A stretch of DNA of 64,000 nucleotides from Antilocapra americana (GCA_007570785.1 ML664199.1:21073619-21137618); one strand, 5' to 3'. Counted from the stretch's first letter, positions 1 to 12,224 are shown. Made by a program: numbers and translations. The notes: a model not told the origin generated them from the letters alone.

Positions 1-3000
1 GGGAGGAGGCCAGGGTTCATTTCTGTATGAAGTAATTTAAATGAAGAAAACATCTGAGGCAACGTGTGTTTCTTACTATGAGTATTTTCCAAGTGGCATG
101 AGATGTCCAGGAAATAGCCATTCCTAACCAATGCAGTCACAGGGAAATAACAGTAGTGAGAGAAACCCATCAATAAAGTGTTATTATGCTTCTTCCAAAC
201 TCCTGGTGGGGAAAGGATTTTATGGATTGAGAAAATTCTAACCTCTTCCAGATAAATGGAAGCAGGCATGATTTCAGAATGATAGCAGATGTTGTGGTTG
301 TTTGTAAATATCCCCGTGCTTGTGAATTATTGAGACATTTCAAGCCTAGATCTTAAAGGAAATTTTATTGTTTTTGCTCAGATTTACTTGAGGGAGTTTC
401 ATCAGTCAGTTGAAGTTGTATAATTGATTATGCTGATATCAGAATTGAAATAAGATATTTAAACAAGGTAAGCTTGAAATTCTTGTCACTGGCACTCTCA
501 CAGACGATTTTAAAGTATCTCTGAGGTTCTGTTTTGCATGAAAACACTATGGTTTCTTTAGAATGTCTGAATTTAAGACTCATTCTTTGGTGTAAAAAAT
601 TCCCAAGAGGCTGAGACTTTCAGGTTGCATTCTATAACATCTGCATACTCTATTAAATAGGAGATGGCATTCATTGGACAGCAATTTAATAATTTATCTG
701 ATGTTTATAGATATTATTCTAAGAGTTGATGTACAATAATATTTATTAGCTATGTACATTTATTGGCATTTTAACCTATAATGTTTTTTCCAAATGTGAG
801 GTAAATTTATCAGCTTTCTAGTATTAAACAACATTTTCAGTATTTTGAGTTATCATGATTTAAATAAGGAAACCAAAGAATGAAAATGATTGCTCAAGAG
901 AACAAAGATCTTATTTATTAAAACTCATCTCCTATGAGATGGACATATGAATTCCAGAAGAAACTCCCATACAAATAAATTGCACCAGTATCAGAGTTTT
1001 TGTTGTTATTGTTTTTTAAATGCTTCTCAGTGCACTGAAAAAATACCATTCAAATTTAGAGAATATGGAAGATGGGGTCTATTAAATATACCACCACTAT
1101 GGGGTTATTTTGCAAAAAAAAAAAAAAGAGATTCCAAAGGTGACCAAATATCAGACAAACTGTTTGGAGCCTTTTCCTATATATTTATAGGTGTTTCTGT
1201 GTATTTGTAATGTACCTGTTTATGTATGCGTGCATGTGTGCAGCACGCACGTGTGCATGCAAATTGTATATTGGCACACACACACGAGATTGACTAAAGT
1301 TAAAAATGTGGTTGTGTGCTTATATTTTTCACTTTAATGCACATTCAGATGTTAAGTGAAAAATTAAAAGGTGGTTATATTTAGCTGTAGCTGGATACTC
1401 CATGTATGTTGCACCCAGTAGGAAATGCACATAAAACCAGTGAAAGAGCCTCCACACTGCAGCTATATGCATTAATTAAAAGAAGTTTGTTAAACTAAAT
1501 CTGAAAAAAAACTTCTTTTATTGTGTTTACCCAAAAGCCTTTTCTTCCTAATTTAAATAGCATAAACATCTGGACTAAAGCAATATTAGAATCATGGCAG
1601 TAGTCAAGCAAATCTTGTGGAAAATAATGAAATTAGATCCCTGGTGTTGTGACAGAGTAAGGGCAGGATACATCAGTTCGATGTTAATAAAATTTCCATG
1701 AATGACTGAATACAATTAAGAAATTGTCAGTTGCGGCAATGAACTTTTGTAGCTCATAGATGTTTGCATCATTTGATTATGCTGGCAATTTAAAATTGTT
1801 TGTTAGTGTCTGTGTTGGGATATTAATTATGACCTTTATTACAGCCCACAATTAAACTAGTCATATAGCAACAAGCACTCAGTATTGCGATACTAAAGGG
1901 CCTGAACTATTGAGAAAGAGGTCTGCTGTGTTTGGGCCACCGGTGCCCTTTCAAACTGGAAATGATTTTTAAAAGATGCAGTAGCTGAGAAAATGCAACA
2001 ACTGGAATGAGTAAGCCCTTTAATACAAGAATTTCTTTTTAATAGTGTTTTAACAGTTTTAATTACTAACAACATCTGTAAAACTGGAAAAAAAGGCATT
2101 TTTAACTGTGACTCCAAGATAAGCTTTCTCTGTTTCAGGACGAGAAAACAATTATTCATTGGTTAATTAGCTGTAAACAACTTTTAAAAGACACATCCAT
2201 TATATATGTAATTATTTGAAAAAAGGCTTTAATGTTATTTGTACTAATGCATAATTATTACTGCTTGCTAAAAGGATTAACAGCACTTAGATGACCACTA
2301 TTATTGAGGAGAATCCAGGGAAGAAATGAGATTAACTTCAGGAAGGAATGTGTTATGATGAATCAGATAGGAATTTTTTTGTTTTGTATCTCTTCTCTTT
2401 CTTCTACCCTTTTGTAGAGGTAATGTGGAGTCACATTACATTTTCAGAAACAATGTATTTCCGACTCAAGGAACAGTAGTTTTTCATCTTTATTTTTATG
2501 ACACGTAAAGAAAATATCTCACCAGACAAGAATGTATTCCTAGGCTTCCACTGCTGCTATGAGTTATTTATTTATTTTAACTCTGAGAGCTCTTTAAAAG
2601 AAAACAAAACAAAACAACGTAAATTATATTTTAAACCTGTGGTTATTAAAAACAAAGTGGTTACGGATAAAGCCCTGAGCTATTTAGAGGCATGTGGGCT
2701 CCTGGCAGCCTTTGTATCGTATTCATTAGAGGTTGTGTCTTGTTCCTCCTGGCATGTTTGAAAATTCACAATCATGGGTAGAAAGTAAGCACAACAGAAA
2801 CAAAAGATGTAAGGTCTGATGTTTGAATTTCTGTTGATGAAGTTCATTGTCGACTTGCTTCTAGGGCTCAGTGATTTTGGTTGATACAGAAGAACTTGGA
2901 TGTTCCAAAATCAGATTTGGGGTTTGGGCCCTTTTCCTCCTCTTTTTATTTAGCTTCCTTTTTTCATTACCTTTAATTGGTTACTTGATACCATTATTAA

Positions 3001-5497
3001 AAAGACTCAAAGTTGTGCGTTTCATTCTGCGGTGATGTTGATAAAGATATTCCATAGCTTGGGGGCAAACTCAGGCCTTTGTACTTGTTGCTACTGTATG
3101 TTATAATTAACTCAGCTTAGGTGGTCCAAACACTTGGCATGGACTCCGTTACCACAGATGTCTGGATTTGATTCCATTCAAAAGCCCTCTCTTTTAGACA
3201 GAATTGAAGTTCTGGGCTCTGGTTTCAAGATTTGCAAACCTAAATTTCCCAGAATACCAGTTAAAAATCTCAGTGATGGTGTCATCTTTTTCTCCTTAAG
3301 ACAAGGAAGCTAAATATTTCCTGGGGGAAGCCACTGCGAAATGATACCTTGCCGGGAGCCCTGTGTAGATGGGAAAGCTCTTGCATATTACTGAATAATA
3401 CAGTTTTTGCCTCAAAGTTCTTGACCAAGTTTTCTACTCAGAACTAAGGCTATGAGTTAGGGTCCTTGGGCGTCTCTTCAGCATCTATTGGAGAGCGATA
3501 TTTTGAATTTAAAATTTTTCTAGCATTTGGCATAAATGTGCTATGTATAAGCAATGGAGTATGTTGTCTCGGGTGATGGGGAGCAGATATATTTGGGCTG
3601 TCATATTGGCCAAAGGATCTAAGCTGACTCTCATGATTTGAGAGGACACCCATGTGACATTATTTCAGTGGCCATTTCAATATGAGTATACGTGACTACA
3701 AGCTAATCTGCTGGGTTATCAGATCCCTGCTCTCAGTTTCTCCCTTGTCTTCATCATGTGTCCTAAATATTTGAAAGAGGCAAGGATACCAGGAAAATTC
3801 ACCTATATAACCTATTCATTTCTTATGTATTTTTAAAATTCCAAATTAAAACACAGCCCAGGGCTTTTGACATAGAGGGAGTTCTAAATGGATGCCATAG
3901 CACTGCTATTTTTGTTAGTTAACAGGGAAATTATTACATTTTTAGGGATTTGTGAATTTAAGCATAGATGATTACTTCGAACATTGGAGTTTTGCAAATG
4001 GAAGCCTTGTTGCTCAGTTTACTAATTTATTTTGTGATCTGTGACTAAAATGAGTAAAAATGCAAATAGTACAATAGGCCCTTTCCATTTTATCACCAGA
4101 TCAGTTTACTGATGGGAGGATCAGAGTCACTAAACACTCCAGCACTCTTGTGATTCCTAAGTAGTTGGGCATTAAAAGCAGCGAAAGTGAAGACGATGGA
4201 AAGATTGCAGCGCTTCACACAGGGAGGTTTAAATGAAATCTAGTTATTTATTTTAGGTTTAAAATGAAGAGTCTCCAGCTCAGTTTTATTGGCCATTGTG
4301 ACAGCACAAACAGGTCTGTTCCCCATCACATGCAACAATAAACTGCATTGCTGGGAGGTGGCAAACTCACGCAAAAAGGAAGGCATTTGGCAAAGGCTGA
4401 GTGAATAATGCTGCTAGCTTAAAGGGACCCTGTTAAATGCCTTTGTATGTTATCTGTGTACAACTTATAGTGCTTAAAAACTGAAAATAGCATTTTTGTT
4501 TCTTCTTCTTTCACATTTTGTAGGGCTCAAGTAAATTTCTGTTATATTTAAGGCATTAAAATGATGGATGAAAACACGTTATTTCATATGTACATAGTAG
4601 CATTTTCAACGAAGCTAGGTCATCAAGGGAACAGTAAACAAAGGAAACCTAATGCAAACCAGTGCACTGTTATAGGTTTAGAAATACGGTGGGTCAAATG
4701 AAATCTTAATATGATATAATCAGCCTTTAACATGGGATTCATTCTGAAAATCCGGTAGAGGGAGTGTGAAATTCCCAGTGGCTATACACAGATTGAAGAT
4801 GCCTTTAAGCAGAAATGATGGGAGATGAATTCCCAATGTAAAGAGATCAACAGCCCAGATTCATCATTTCCCAACACTTCATAATATGAAAAGACCTGAT
4901 ATGGCATGAAAGTCGGTTTGTTTAGCATTGTCTCTTTTAAATGTCTCTTCTTTAAAAATTATTTAATTAGACTAAGTGATGTAGCTCATCTGTGAAATAG
5001 GTCAGGGACTGAGTTGCAGGAAGTCCACACTTGCAGGTCTACAGTGCCTTACCCAAAGCCCCAGAGGGCAGATGTATTTCTACATTCAGAAATATTGTTT
5101 TAGAAAGGTAATATGGTGCCTATACTGCAGATTCTGCAATACTTGTAGCTGGGTCTGGGGCAGCACCCTGCAATCAAACAGTTCATATTTCTGCATTGCA
5201 GGGTATGAATATTCACACTGAGTGGAATAAATAAAGATGGGAAATAATCTCCTTGAAATTAGTTCAGGTCTAGTTTTGCCACCACGTGAGTTATGAAAAA
5301 CCTTTCAGAGTTGCAAATGAGAGATTGTGGGCCAGTATTTCTACACTCACTTGAGCATCCCAGTTATTTTTGCATGTCAGAGTTTTAATTTTCATTTCAC
5401 TTGGGATATAACATATTTGCTATAATGAAACAAGCGAATAGGGACAAATATGGTGAGAACTTACTGGTAGATCCAGTGTTTTGTTTGTAATAAAAAG
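1..5497. other. Single-copy non-coding block without recognisable repeats
   Basis: I see no SINE, LINE, LTR or DNA-transposon sequence in this 5.5-kb block, whereas the rest of the window averages roughly one recognisable repeat per kilobase. Open frames are short (under 90 codons) and have no family resemblance. The DNA is AT-rich with homeodomain-like TAAT/ATTA clusters, which are expected by chance at this composition. Low repeat density can mark constrained regulatory DNA, but that is inference; an exon of a large gene or a non-coding RNA cannot be excluded. Confidence 0.6.
1221..1262. repeat. Alternating purine-pyrimidine tract (Z-DNA candidate)
   Basis: Bases alternate purine/pyrimidine for about 22 nt, shift phase once at CAG (1241-1243), then alternate again to 1261. 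The tract is rich in CG, TG and CA steps and is followed by a short CA run near 1275-1284. An octamer match ATGCAAAT lies at 1257-1264. Such tracts can adopt left-handed DNA under supercoiling; no function is shown here. Confidence 0.6.
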
Positions 5498-5641
5498 TCA
5501 ACAAATATGTATTGATTAATAAATATGAGTTAAGCATTGTGCTGGGTGCTTAGGTGTATGCTAGAGCTAGGTTTATACATAAACCTAGGTTTATGCTAGA
5601 AGCTTGGTCCCTGCCCTCAAAGAATTTGTAATGAATTTAGT
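5498..5641 (+). repeat. Ancient mammalian repeat fragment (MIR/L2/L3 class)
   Basis: The stretch follows the familiar order 'acaaatat-t-attga', 'tgtgctgggtgct', then 'ggtccctgccctcaaa' typical of degraded mammalian-wide repeats. The exact family is uncertain. It contains a small palindromic rearrangement (5567-5588) absent from the usual pattern. Confidence 0.5.
5567..5588. repeat. 22-bp near-palindrome
   Basis: Perfect 10-bp inverted arms (CTAGGTTTAT) are separated by 2 bp, inside the ancient repeat fragment. The neighbouring sequence 'tatgctaga' also occurs on both sides, so it looks like a small local inverted duplication. Confidence 0.75.
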
Positions 5642-5666
5642 CATCTGTGACATTTTCTGTCTCTCT

Positions 5667-5706
5667 TACACACACACACTCTCTCTCTCTCACACACACA
5701 CACACA
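5667..5706. repeat. Compound (CA)n(CT)n(CA)n microsatellite
   Basis: Short CA, CT and CA runs follow one another. It is likely to be length-polymorphic. A Bov-tA SINE begins about 35 bp downstream. Confidence 0.9.
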
Positions 5707-5740
5707 AACTCAAACATAGAATAATATCAGGGGGTATATT

Positions 5741-5940
5741 GTTGTTGTTTAGTTGCTAAATCATGTCCTACTCTTTTGTGACCCCAAGGACTGTAGCCTA
5801 CCAGGCTCCCCTGTCCATGGGATTTCCTAGGCAAGAATACGAGTGAGTTGCTATTTCCTTACCCAGGGGATCTTCCCAACCCAATAATTGAATCTGCATT
5901 TCCAGGTAGGTTCTTTACCACTGAGCCACCAGGAAAGACT
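5741..5940 (-). mobile_element. Bov-tA SINE
   Basis: Read on the minus strand it runs from the tRNA-like head (ccaccagg at the right end), through 'gggatcttccc' and 'ggcaagaata', to the BovB-like tail 'gttgctaaatcatgtcc' at the left. It is full length or nearly so (about 200 bp) and diverged. No clear target-site duplication. These SINEs are copied by RNA polymerase III and mobilised by BovB machinery. Confidence 0.93.
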
Positions 5941-8113
5941 CTCAAGAGTTATATAAACAAAGACTGGTACTGAATGTTTCAGAGAATGCATGCTTTAAAT
6001 CTGCAATGGCAAATAGGTTTCAAATCACCTGCCAGATCTGATTGGTTGGCAGTGGATGTGTCCCGTGGTGTATGGAGACTTCGCAGATGAGTCTGGGATT
6101 AGCTGCTGAGTCTCCTTATTGATTATTGATATGTGCCATAGCAGTAGGAGAGTGGCATAACAACAGACATACCATGTATTGGCCATTTCTCCACATCTAG
6201 GTTATCAAAACCAGGAAGGATTTCTTTAACTGGGATGTTTTGTTACTGTTATTGTTGTACAGATAGAATAATAACTATTATTCATCATTTCATGAAAATT
6301 TTTAAAAGTGCCATGAGAATTATTTTCAGAAAGTTAAGAGCATATTCATGGAGACATGTGGTTGTAGTCTGACAGCTCTTTAAATAATATCTTTACTTTT
6401 TTGTTCAGAGTTCTGATGGGGTAATTTTCTGTGAATATGGAACAATAAAATTTGATATAAAAGATTATAGTCATATTGATTATTAATTGAGAATCTCTTC
6501 AGCTTAACCTTTTTTTATTTTGTTTTATTCTAATATAAGTAATGAAAAGGTAGTCATGCTGATTAGATAAACTTCTCTTCCAAGAAACAATCCATTTGCA
6601 GTTGTTAAACTTTTTGTTTCTTTTTCTCTTTCCTTCGTTTTTTGCAGGAACCTTATTTGCACTTGCCGTATTGGGATAGGAAGACTTTAAAATCTTATTG
6701 CTGAGATTTTTGGCTCCTTAGTTCACTTTCTGAAATGTTTAATTATGATGAGAGCAGAATATTGGAAAAGACCTCATTCCAATGTGATTATTATGAAATA
6801 TACATATAAGCATTTGTGTATATATGATATATGTTGTGTATGTATAGGCATGTGTGTATAAAAATGGCAAACATTAATTAAAAGCAAGGGTGTAACCTTC
6901 CATGGAACTTTCCTCTGCTTCCCTTATCCCAAGCAATCTCATATGACTCAATCATAGAAAAACGTGTCAGATTTTCCTATCTCTGGTGTTTGACCTGTTC
7001 CCTTAAGAATTGTGTCTTGACAAGCTTTCTCCAGTTCTGACTGTAATATCTTGAGATCTACTTGAGAGACTTTTTTTTTTTCTCTTGAAATTATGTTCTC
7101 AGGTTGAGAAGGAAAGGGCTTCTTTTAGTCTTGTAAATTATTTCATTTTTCACAGGACCTTGGTAAATTCTGTGGTGATATAATTTTATATCATTAACAA
7201 ATAGTGAACTGAATATTTTTAAATGAATTCTGAGAAGTTCAAAGTTCCCTGCTGCTTGTGTGAAAGGTTAGGCCATCACATTTAAAACAAGACAAAATGG
7301 AATAATAGAGGAGCCACAGGCATCTTTTATTTCTATATCTTTAGGAAACAGCAGCAGGGATCAAACAGTTTAGCTATGACAGTGCCCTCCTAACCTGCCA
7401 TGTTCCTCCTTGGGGATGAGAATGGACAATCCAAGGGACCGAAAATGTGCTCATCCGGTGTCTTTTGAACATCAAACTGGGCAATCTGATCTATACGCTA
7501 GGGAAGCTGATTCATGGCTGGCCAGAGAATGGCAATTCAGGCAACCGAATGAAATGGATTATAAAATTTGATTGTTATAACAAATTGAACTTAAATTTTC
7601 CCCTAGTGCATTTAATACTAAACTGGGAAATAGTGATCAGATAGTGTGGAATTGTGTATTATTTTTGCCAAAAAAGTAGAATATTGACTCATGTACTCAT
7701 ATATGACTTTTGGAAGAAATAGAAAAATAAAACTACCAATTTTTGCCAGATGTCAACTAACAAATAGATTTATAATCAGTGTAATGCATTGATTTTATTT
7801 TAAAGGTGTGAAGTAGATACTGTTTTCAAATTCACCCTGACTCAGTGGTTGACACTGGTAGATATGTATAAAGAAAATAGTAAACAACTATATTTCTTAT
7901 TTTTAAAATAGTGAGTAAAGTGATACTCATCTTAAATTCTTTCAGTTTTGAGTCTATTTGAGAGTCATAAAAATTATATTGGACAATTTAAAGCAAATGC
8001 AAATACAAGTAAAATAACACCTCTATAAGATACAAGGAGTATAATCAACCTTATAGTTTAAATAATAAATCAAGTGAAACAAAGATTTGGAGTCATGTAG
8101 TTAACTTGATTTA

Positions 8114-8116
<3 letters not shown>
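5941..8116. other. Single-copy AT-rich non-coding stretch
   Basis: No repeat family is recognised. There are short imperfect TATG/TGTA runs near 6790-6860 and a T tract near 7071-7082. The open frame at 7447-7644 (65 codons) has no recognisable motif and is taken as chance. Confidence 0.5.

Positions 8117-8172
<56 letters not shown>
8117..8172. repeat. (TG)n microsatellite, about 27 units
   Basis: This is an almost uninterrupted TG run, the longest pure dinucleotide repeat in the window, lying 6 bp upstream of a plus-strand Bov-tA SINE. High purity predicts length polymorphism. The run also generates a spurious His/Thr-repeat frame on the minus strand. Confidence 0.98.
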
Positions 8173-8175
<3 letters not shown>

Positions 8176-8177
8176 TT

Positions 8178-8340
8178 GGGGCTTCCCTGGTGGCTTAGAC
8201 AGTAAAGAATCTGACTGCCATGCATGAGACTCAGGTTTGATGCCTGGGTTGAGAAGACCCCCTGGAGAAGGGAATGACTACCCACTTTAGTATTCTTGCC
8301 TGGAGAATTCCAAGGACAGAGGAGCCTGGCAGGCTACGGT
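8178..8340 (+). mobile_element. Bov-tA SINE, 3'-truncated
   Basis: It starts with the canonical head 'gcttccctggtggct' and runs through 'gaagggaatgac' and 'attcttgcctggagaattcc' to 'ggcaggctacggt'. It then stops before the usual 'ggggtcgcaaagagtcgg' tail. Loss of the 3' end is unusual for a retroposon (5' truncation is the norm), so a later deletion is likely. Confidence 0.92.
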
Positions 8341-8889
8341 GTGTTTTATTTTGCTAGATGCCTATAGTACCTAAAAACAGGATCCTGTCTAAAATAGGCT
8401 CATCTAGAAACAGTATCATGAATTTCAAATAATATAATTTGACTGAACAGAGGGATCTATTAACATATAGCATGTTAATAGAATGTTAATATTCCCCATA
8501 CATTGAGGTACATATGGTTTTATTGAATATATTTACCATTCCAGACATGTTTCATGATCTCATGACCATATTCTCACTATGTTTTGTGTGAGTGTCAAAT
8601 TAGAGCATTCTTTATATTTACTCACATGGTGTTCCTGGGGCACTTGGATCTCCTCTGACATTCCGTTTTGGCATTAGGGCTCAGCTACAGTTTGCTAAGC
8701 CTTCCTAGAAGGATGTTCTAGGGAGCTTTTACCTACATAGAAGCTGTCCATTTTCCCTCATGTTCAGAGTGCATCCTGGTCTAAGGGCTCTCCCAGCCTC
8801 TCCTATCACCCTGTCTCAGCATCTGTTTCTCAAGAGAACCCAGACTAACACCATCCTTTTAGTTTAACCTGTTCTTTTTGAATTTTAAT
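8341..8889. other. Single-copy stretch, possible very old repeat
   Basis: No confident family. The end of this stretch ('tctcaagagaacccagactaacacc', 8828-8852) resembles the terminal motif of some mammalian LTR or MER elements, but the rest does not align with anything I can name. Confidence 0.35.
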
Positions 8890-8978
8890 TATGTGTCAGC
8901 CTTATTTCTATCAACTTCAACACAGTAAGCAATGAGGTGCTCAGTAAATATTTAATGAATTTATGAATGAATGGACGA
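8890..8978 (+). mobile_element. L2 LINE 3' end fragment
   Basis: The sequence around 8938-8976 follows the L2 terminal pattern 'ggtgctcagtaaatattt' then 'gaatgaatgg'. This is the tail shared by L2 and MIR elements, so only a remnant is present. Confidence 0.55.
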
Positions 8979-9177
8979 CTTATAAAGCAGGATTCATAGA
9001 TAATGAAATTCAAATATGATGTGGTTTTTGTCAACTATGTGCTGCCTGTTTTACATAGCTTCTGTTCTTAAAATGTTTTGACATCTAAAGGTTTTAATGA
9101 TTTTCAAACCTGAATACTCTTTGGGAGTCAGCAGGGCAGGACCATATCCTTGCACTTTAGTTTTTGACTATTCATTT

Positions 9178-9290
9178 ACAACCAACTCATATTTCTGAAA
9201 CACTTGTAACTACTACTGGCTGGGAGATGTAGACATTAACAAAAATGGATAAAAATAGTGCTTGCTTTTGAGATGCTTACTATCTGAATT
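9178..9290 (+). repeat. Ancient mammalian repeat fragment (MIR/L3-like)
   Basis: The segment has the pattern 'ctgggagatgtagacat', then 'acaaaaatgg' and 'ttgagatgcttactatct', as seen in degraded mammalian-wide repeats. Family assignment is weak. Confidence 0.4.
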
Positions 9291-9585
9291 GACCAGAGAC
9301 AAAATCTGCAAACAGCTAAAACCAATTAGCAATTAGGCAGACTAAATGTGTATGAGATTTGAGACTTAGAACCTTTAAACGTATAGCCAGAAGCATTCAC
9401 AGGTAATTGGTCCACCAGCACACAGAGACAATATGGCTAGGTTCCACAGTTTTCTCAATGAAATGAAATTCTGTGAGCTGCCCACTTGGTTTCCCGAGCT
9501 TCTGGACTTCCAATTAGCAATATAGAATACTTGTGTCTTGAATAAAGAGTGCAGACACTGTCATTACTATCCATTCTTGCTATTC

Positions 9586-9725
9586 AGAGTTTTGTCAAAA
9601 GTCTAGGAGCATTAGCATCATCTTGGAGGTTGTTATTAATGCAGAATCTCAGACCTAACTTGAGAATCCTTGTTTTTAACAAGGGATGCACATGTGTGTT
9701 AAAGTTTGAAAAGCAAGGCCTTGGA
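9586..9725. mobile_element. hAT-Charlie fossil (MER5/MER58-like)
   Basis: The order 'agcattagcatcatcttggag', 'aatgcagaatctcag' and 'ttaaagtttgaaaagcaa' matches the usual layout of MER5-related non-autonomous hAT elements. It codes for nothing. It is one of five such fossils between 9.6 and 23 kb. Confidence 0.6.
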
Positions 9726-10443
9726 GTCTAATCCTTAGACTCTTATATCTCTAGGGTGAACTTAGATCATGGCGGTTCACAAATTACCAGGAATCTCAAA
9801 CAGGATTCCAAACCTTATGATTAATCCTTCTTCATTCAAAGCTATTTACTTACTTTCTATACTCTGCATTGTTACCAAAAAGATTAAGGCAGCCTACAAA
9901 ATATATGTAATATAGTACTTTAAAGAGAATAATAATAGTAACAACAAAAATAATGATATTATTGGAAATAAAAGTAAACCGAAAATATGATAAGAGAAAG
10001 AAATCATGGGAGAAGGAGGTACACAAAATCCATGCACAGAGATCCAGGGTCCTTGTCTTCTTTGCAATAAAAAAGATCATTGAATGAAGTGGGAATTATG
10101 CTAGACAATACTACCTGTATAATATGCCCATGAGATAGTCTTCCAAAATTTAGTGCCAGGGAAATCGTCATATAATTTGAAGAACTGTTGTGTTCCTGTC
10201 TTTATGATGATAAAGCTTATATAAATTACCATGTTTCTTTCTTTCCTTAACTACCAGGGAACACAGGGCCAAATTTTATGACAATCATGGAAACTATTTT
10301 AACCTTCACAACTGGAATATTTCCTGTTTCTTTCTTGTAATACTTAAGACCATTTAAATCTTATTGTATATATACACAAAATATATATAATATTTTAACT
10401 CAGTTCAAATCACTTTTGGAAAGAATTTTTGGTAATGAATAAT
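9726..10443. other. Single-copy AT-rich stretch
   Basis: No repeat family is recognised. A (TA)-rich run lies near 10367-10396. The frame on the minus strand at 9850-10080 is low complexity and taken as chance. Confidence 0.45.
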
Positions 10444-10452
10444 GACTGTTGT

Positions 10453-10948
10453 TCAAAAAAGCAGAGACATTTCTTTGCCAACAAAGGTCTGTCTAGTCAA
10501 TGCTGTGGTTTTTACAGTAGTCATATATGGATGTGACAGTTGGACTAAAAAGAAAGCTGAGTACCCAAGAACTGATGCTTTTGAACTGTGGTGTTGGAGT
10601 GGGCTCTTGAGAGTCCCTTGGACTGCAAGGAGATCCAACCAGTCTATCCTAAAGGAGATCAGTCCTGAGTACTCACTGGAAAAAGAGATGTTGAAGCTGA
10701 GACTCCAATACTTTGGCTACCTGATGCAAAGAGCTGACTCATTTGAAAAGATCCTGATGCTGGGAAAGTTTGAAGGCAGAAAGAGAAGGGGAAGACAGAG
10801 GATGAGATGGTTGAATGGTGTCACTGACTCAATGGACATGAGTTTGGGTAGACTCCGGGAGTTGGTGATGGACAGGGAGGCCTGGCATGCTGCCATTCAT
10901 GGTGTCGCAAAGAGTCGGACACAACTGAGTGACTGAACTGAACTCAAG
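10453..10948 (+). mobile_element. BovB LINE, 5'-truncated 3' fragment
   Basis: It begins inside the reverse-transcriptase frame ('agcagagacatttctttgcc') and ends at the canonical BovB 3' end 'gactgaactgaactc'. A candidate 9-bp target-site duplication with one mismatch flanks it: gactgttgt at 10444-10452 and gactattgt at 10949-10957. This indicates ordinary target-primed insertion with severe 5' truncation. Confidence 0.93.
10457..10936 (+). pseudogene. BovB ORF C-terminal remnant, still open
   Basis: About 160 codons read without a stop from the region '[13 protein letters not shown]' to the natural BovB C-terminus '[11 protein letters not shown]' and stop. Recognisable stations are 'YGCDSWT', '[18 protein letters not shown]' and '[11 protein letters not shown]'. 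Catalytic reverse-transcriptase motifs lie upstream of the truncation and are absent, so no enzyme is possible. The frame is open because the copy is modestly diverged, not because of evident selection. Confidence 0.85.
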
Positions 10949-10957
10949 GACTATTGT

Positions 10958-12147
10958 ATCATCTAATCAGTCAATATATATTTTGTTTATATTCTATGTG
11001 ATGTAAGAAATGATGAATGATGACTTTTCTGTATCACTAAGCCAAGTGGGTACTCACATCCTGTTAACCAAGCTCTAATTCATGAGCACTGAGGCATGAG
11101 CTTTGAAAGGTGAGTTCTAAGAGAGAAGATACGATCAAGGAATGAAAATGTTGAAAGCTATACATAAAGAAATGAGTGAATACAAAGTTGAACAAATTCA
11201 GACATATAGTTGTGTACAAAAACCTACTAGTTAATCTCTATGAATCAACTCCCATGGTGTGATTATGTCCAACCCACAGAGGTTGGAGGCCACCAGCTGA
11301 GCCTGCCATTTTCAGTGTAAAAAAGGGGGTACATCCACCAACCAGATTAGAGTCCTACAAGTGGTTATCTCTCCTGCATAAAGATGTGCTCTTATGGGTG
11401 GCTGTGGCCATGGCCATGGGAACAGGGAGTTAGACTACCAAGTACTGTGCCCAGTTGCAATCCCATCCATCTAATACTTGCACATTGCCATTAAACTTCC
11501 ATTCATTTAAGCATTTGGGTCTAGATTACATATAGATTGAGCAATGTCATTATTTTCACTATTTTTCTGCATTCACTCTTTGGATGATTGAGATGTCTGT
11601 GATAGATTTTGTGGTATGGAGAGGGGATTAAAGATGAAAAAGCTTGAAGGCTTTGGAGAGAAAAGGAGAGTGGTGAAGGAGGTGGTGTTGAGAGAGAGGA
11701 CGAGGAGAAATGAGAGTTTTCTTATTAAGTACTTTCTGACCTTCCAGATCAGAAAGTGTTAGTAGGTTTCTCTTATTTACCTATTTCTTATTTATTTGTT
11801 TGTTTTTCTTCTTTGCAAGGCGGTTGTTTGTCAGGTGGACAGAGGATTTTTCAGAAAGAATCTCAACAACCTCAGTACAGATCTACTTTCCTTATACCTT
11901 TATATTTTCAACTCAGTTCTGTAAGTTAAGTTCTGGGAATCAGTCTTCGTTTTAGATTTTTTTTTTTTTTTGCTTGTAGCCAATTGTGTTAAACATTAAT
12001 GTAATTGAAAGTATCTTTTTTAAAACCTATAAATAATTCAATTTTGTTTTCCCTAGTATTGACCCTTAAAGAATACTAATTTCAAGGTATTAATAATACA
12101 ATACACAAATAATAATAATGCAAAACACATCAAAAACCATGATTTTA
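10958..12147. other. Single-copy stretch with purine-rich and T-rich tracts
   Basis: No repeat family is recognised. A purine-rich run occupies about 11618-11725 and a T tract lies near 11956-11970. The part at 11220-11500 may be very old transposon sequence but I cannot name it. Confidence 0.45.
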
Positions 12148-12165
12148 AGATCACATATGTGATCT
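12148..12165. repeat. 18-bp perfect palindrome
   Basis: AGATCACATATGTGATCT reads identically on both strands. There is no known factor match that I would defend. Confidence 0.85.
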
Positions 12166-12224
12166 GTGAAAAGGATATACAGCATTTTCCTGTATACTTT
12201 TTATGTGAATAATTACTAGTGTGT

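Noticed and set aside
8070..8285. Frame with alternating His/Thr
   Set aside because: Produced by the (TG)n microsatellite and the adjoining SINE.
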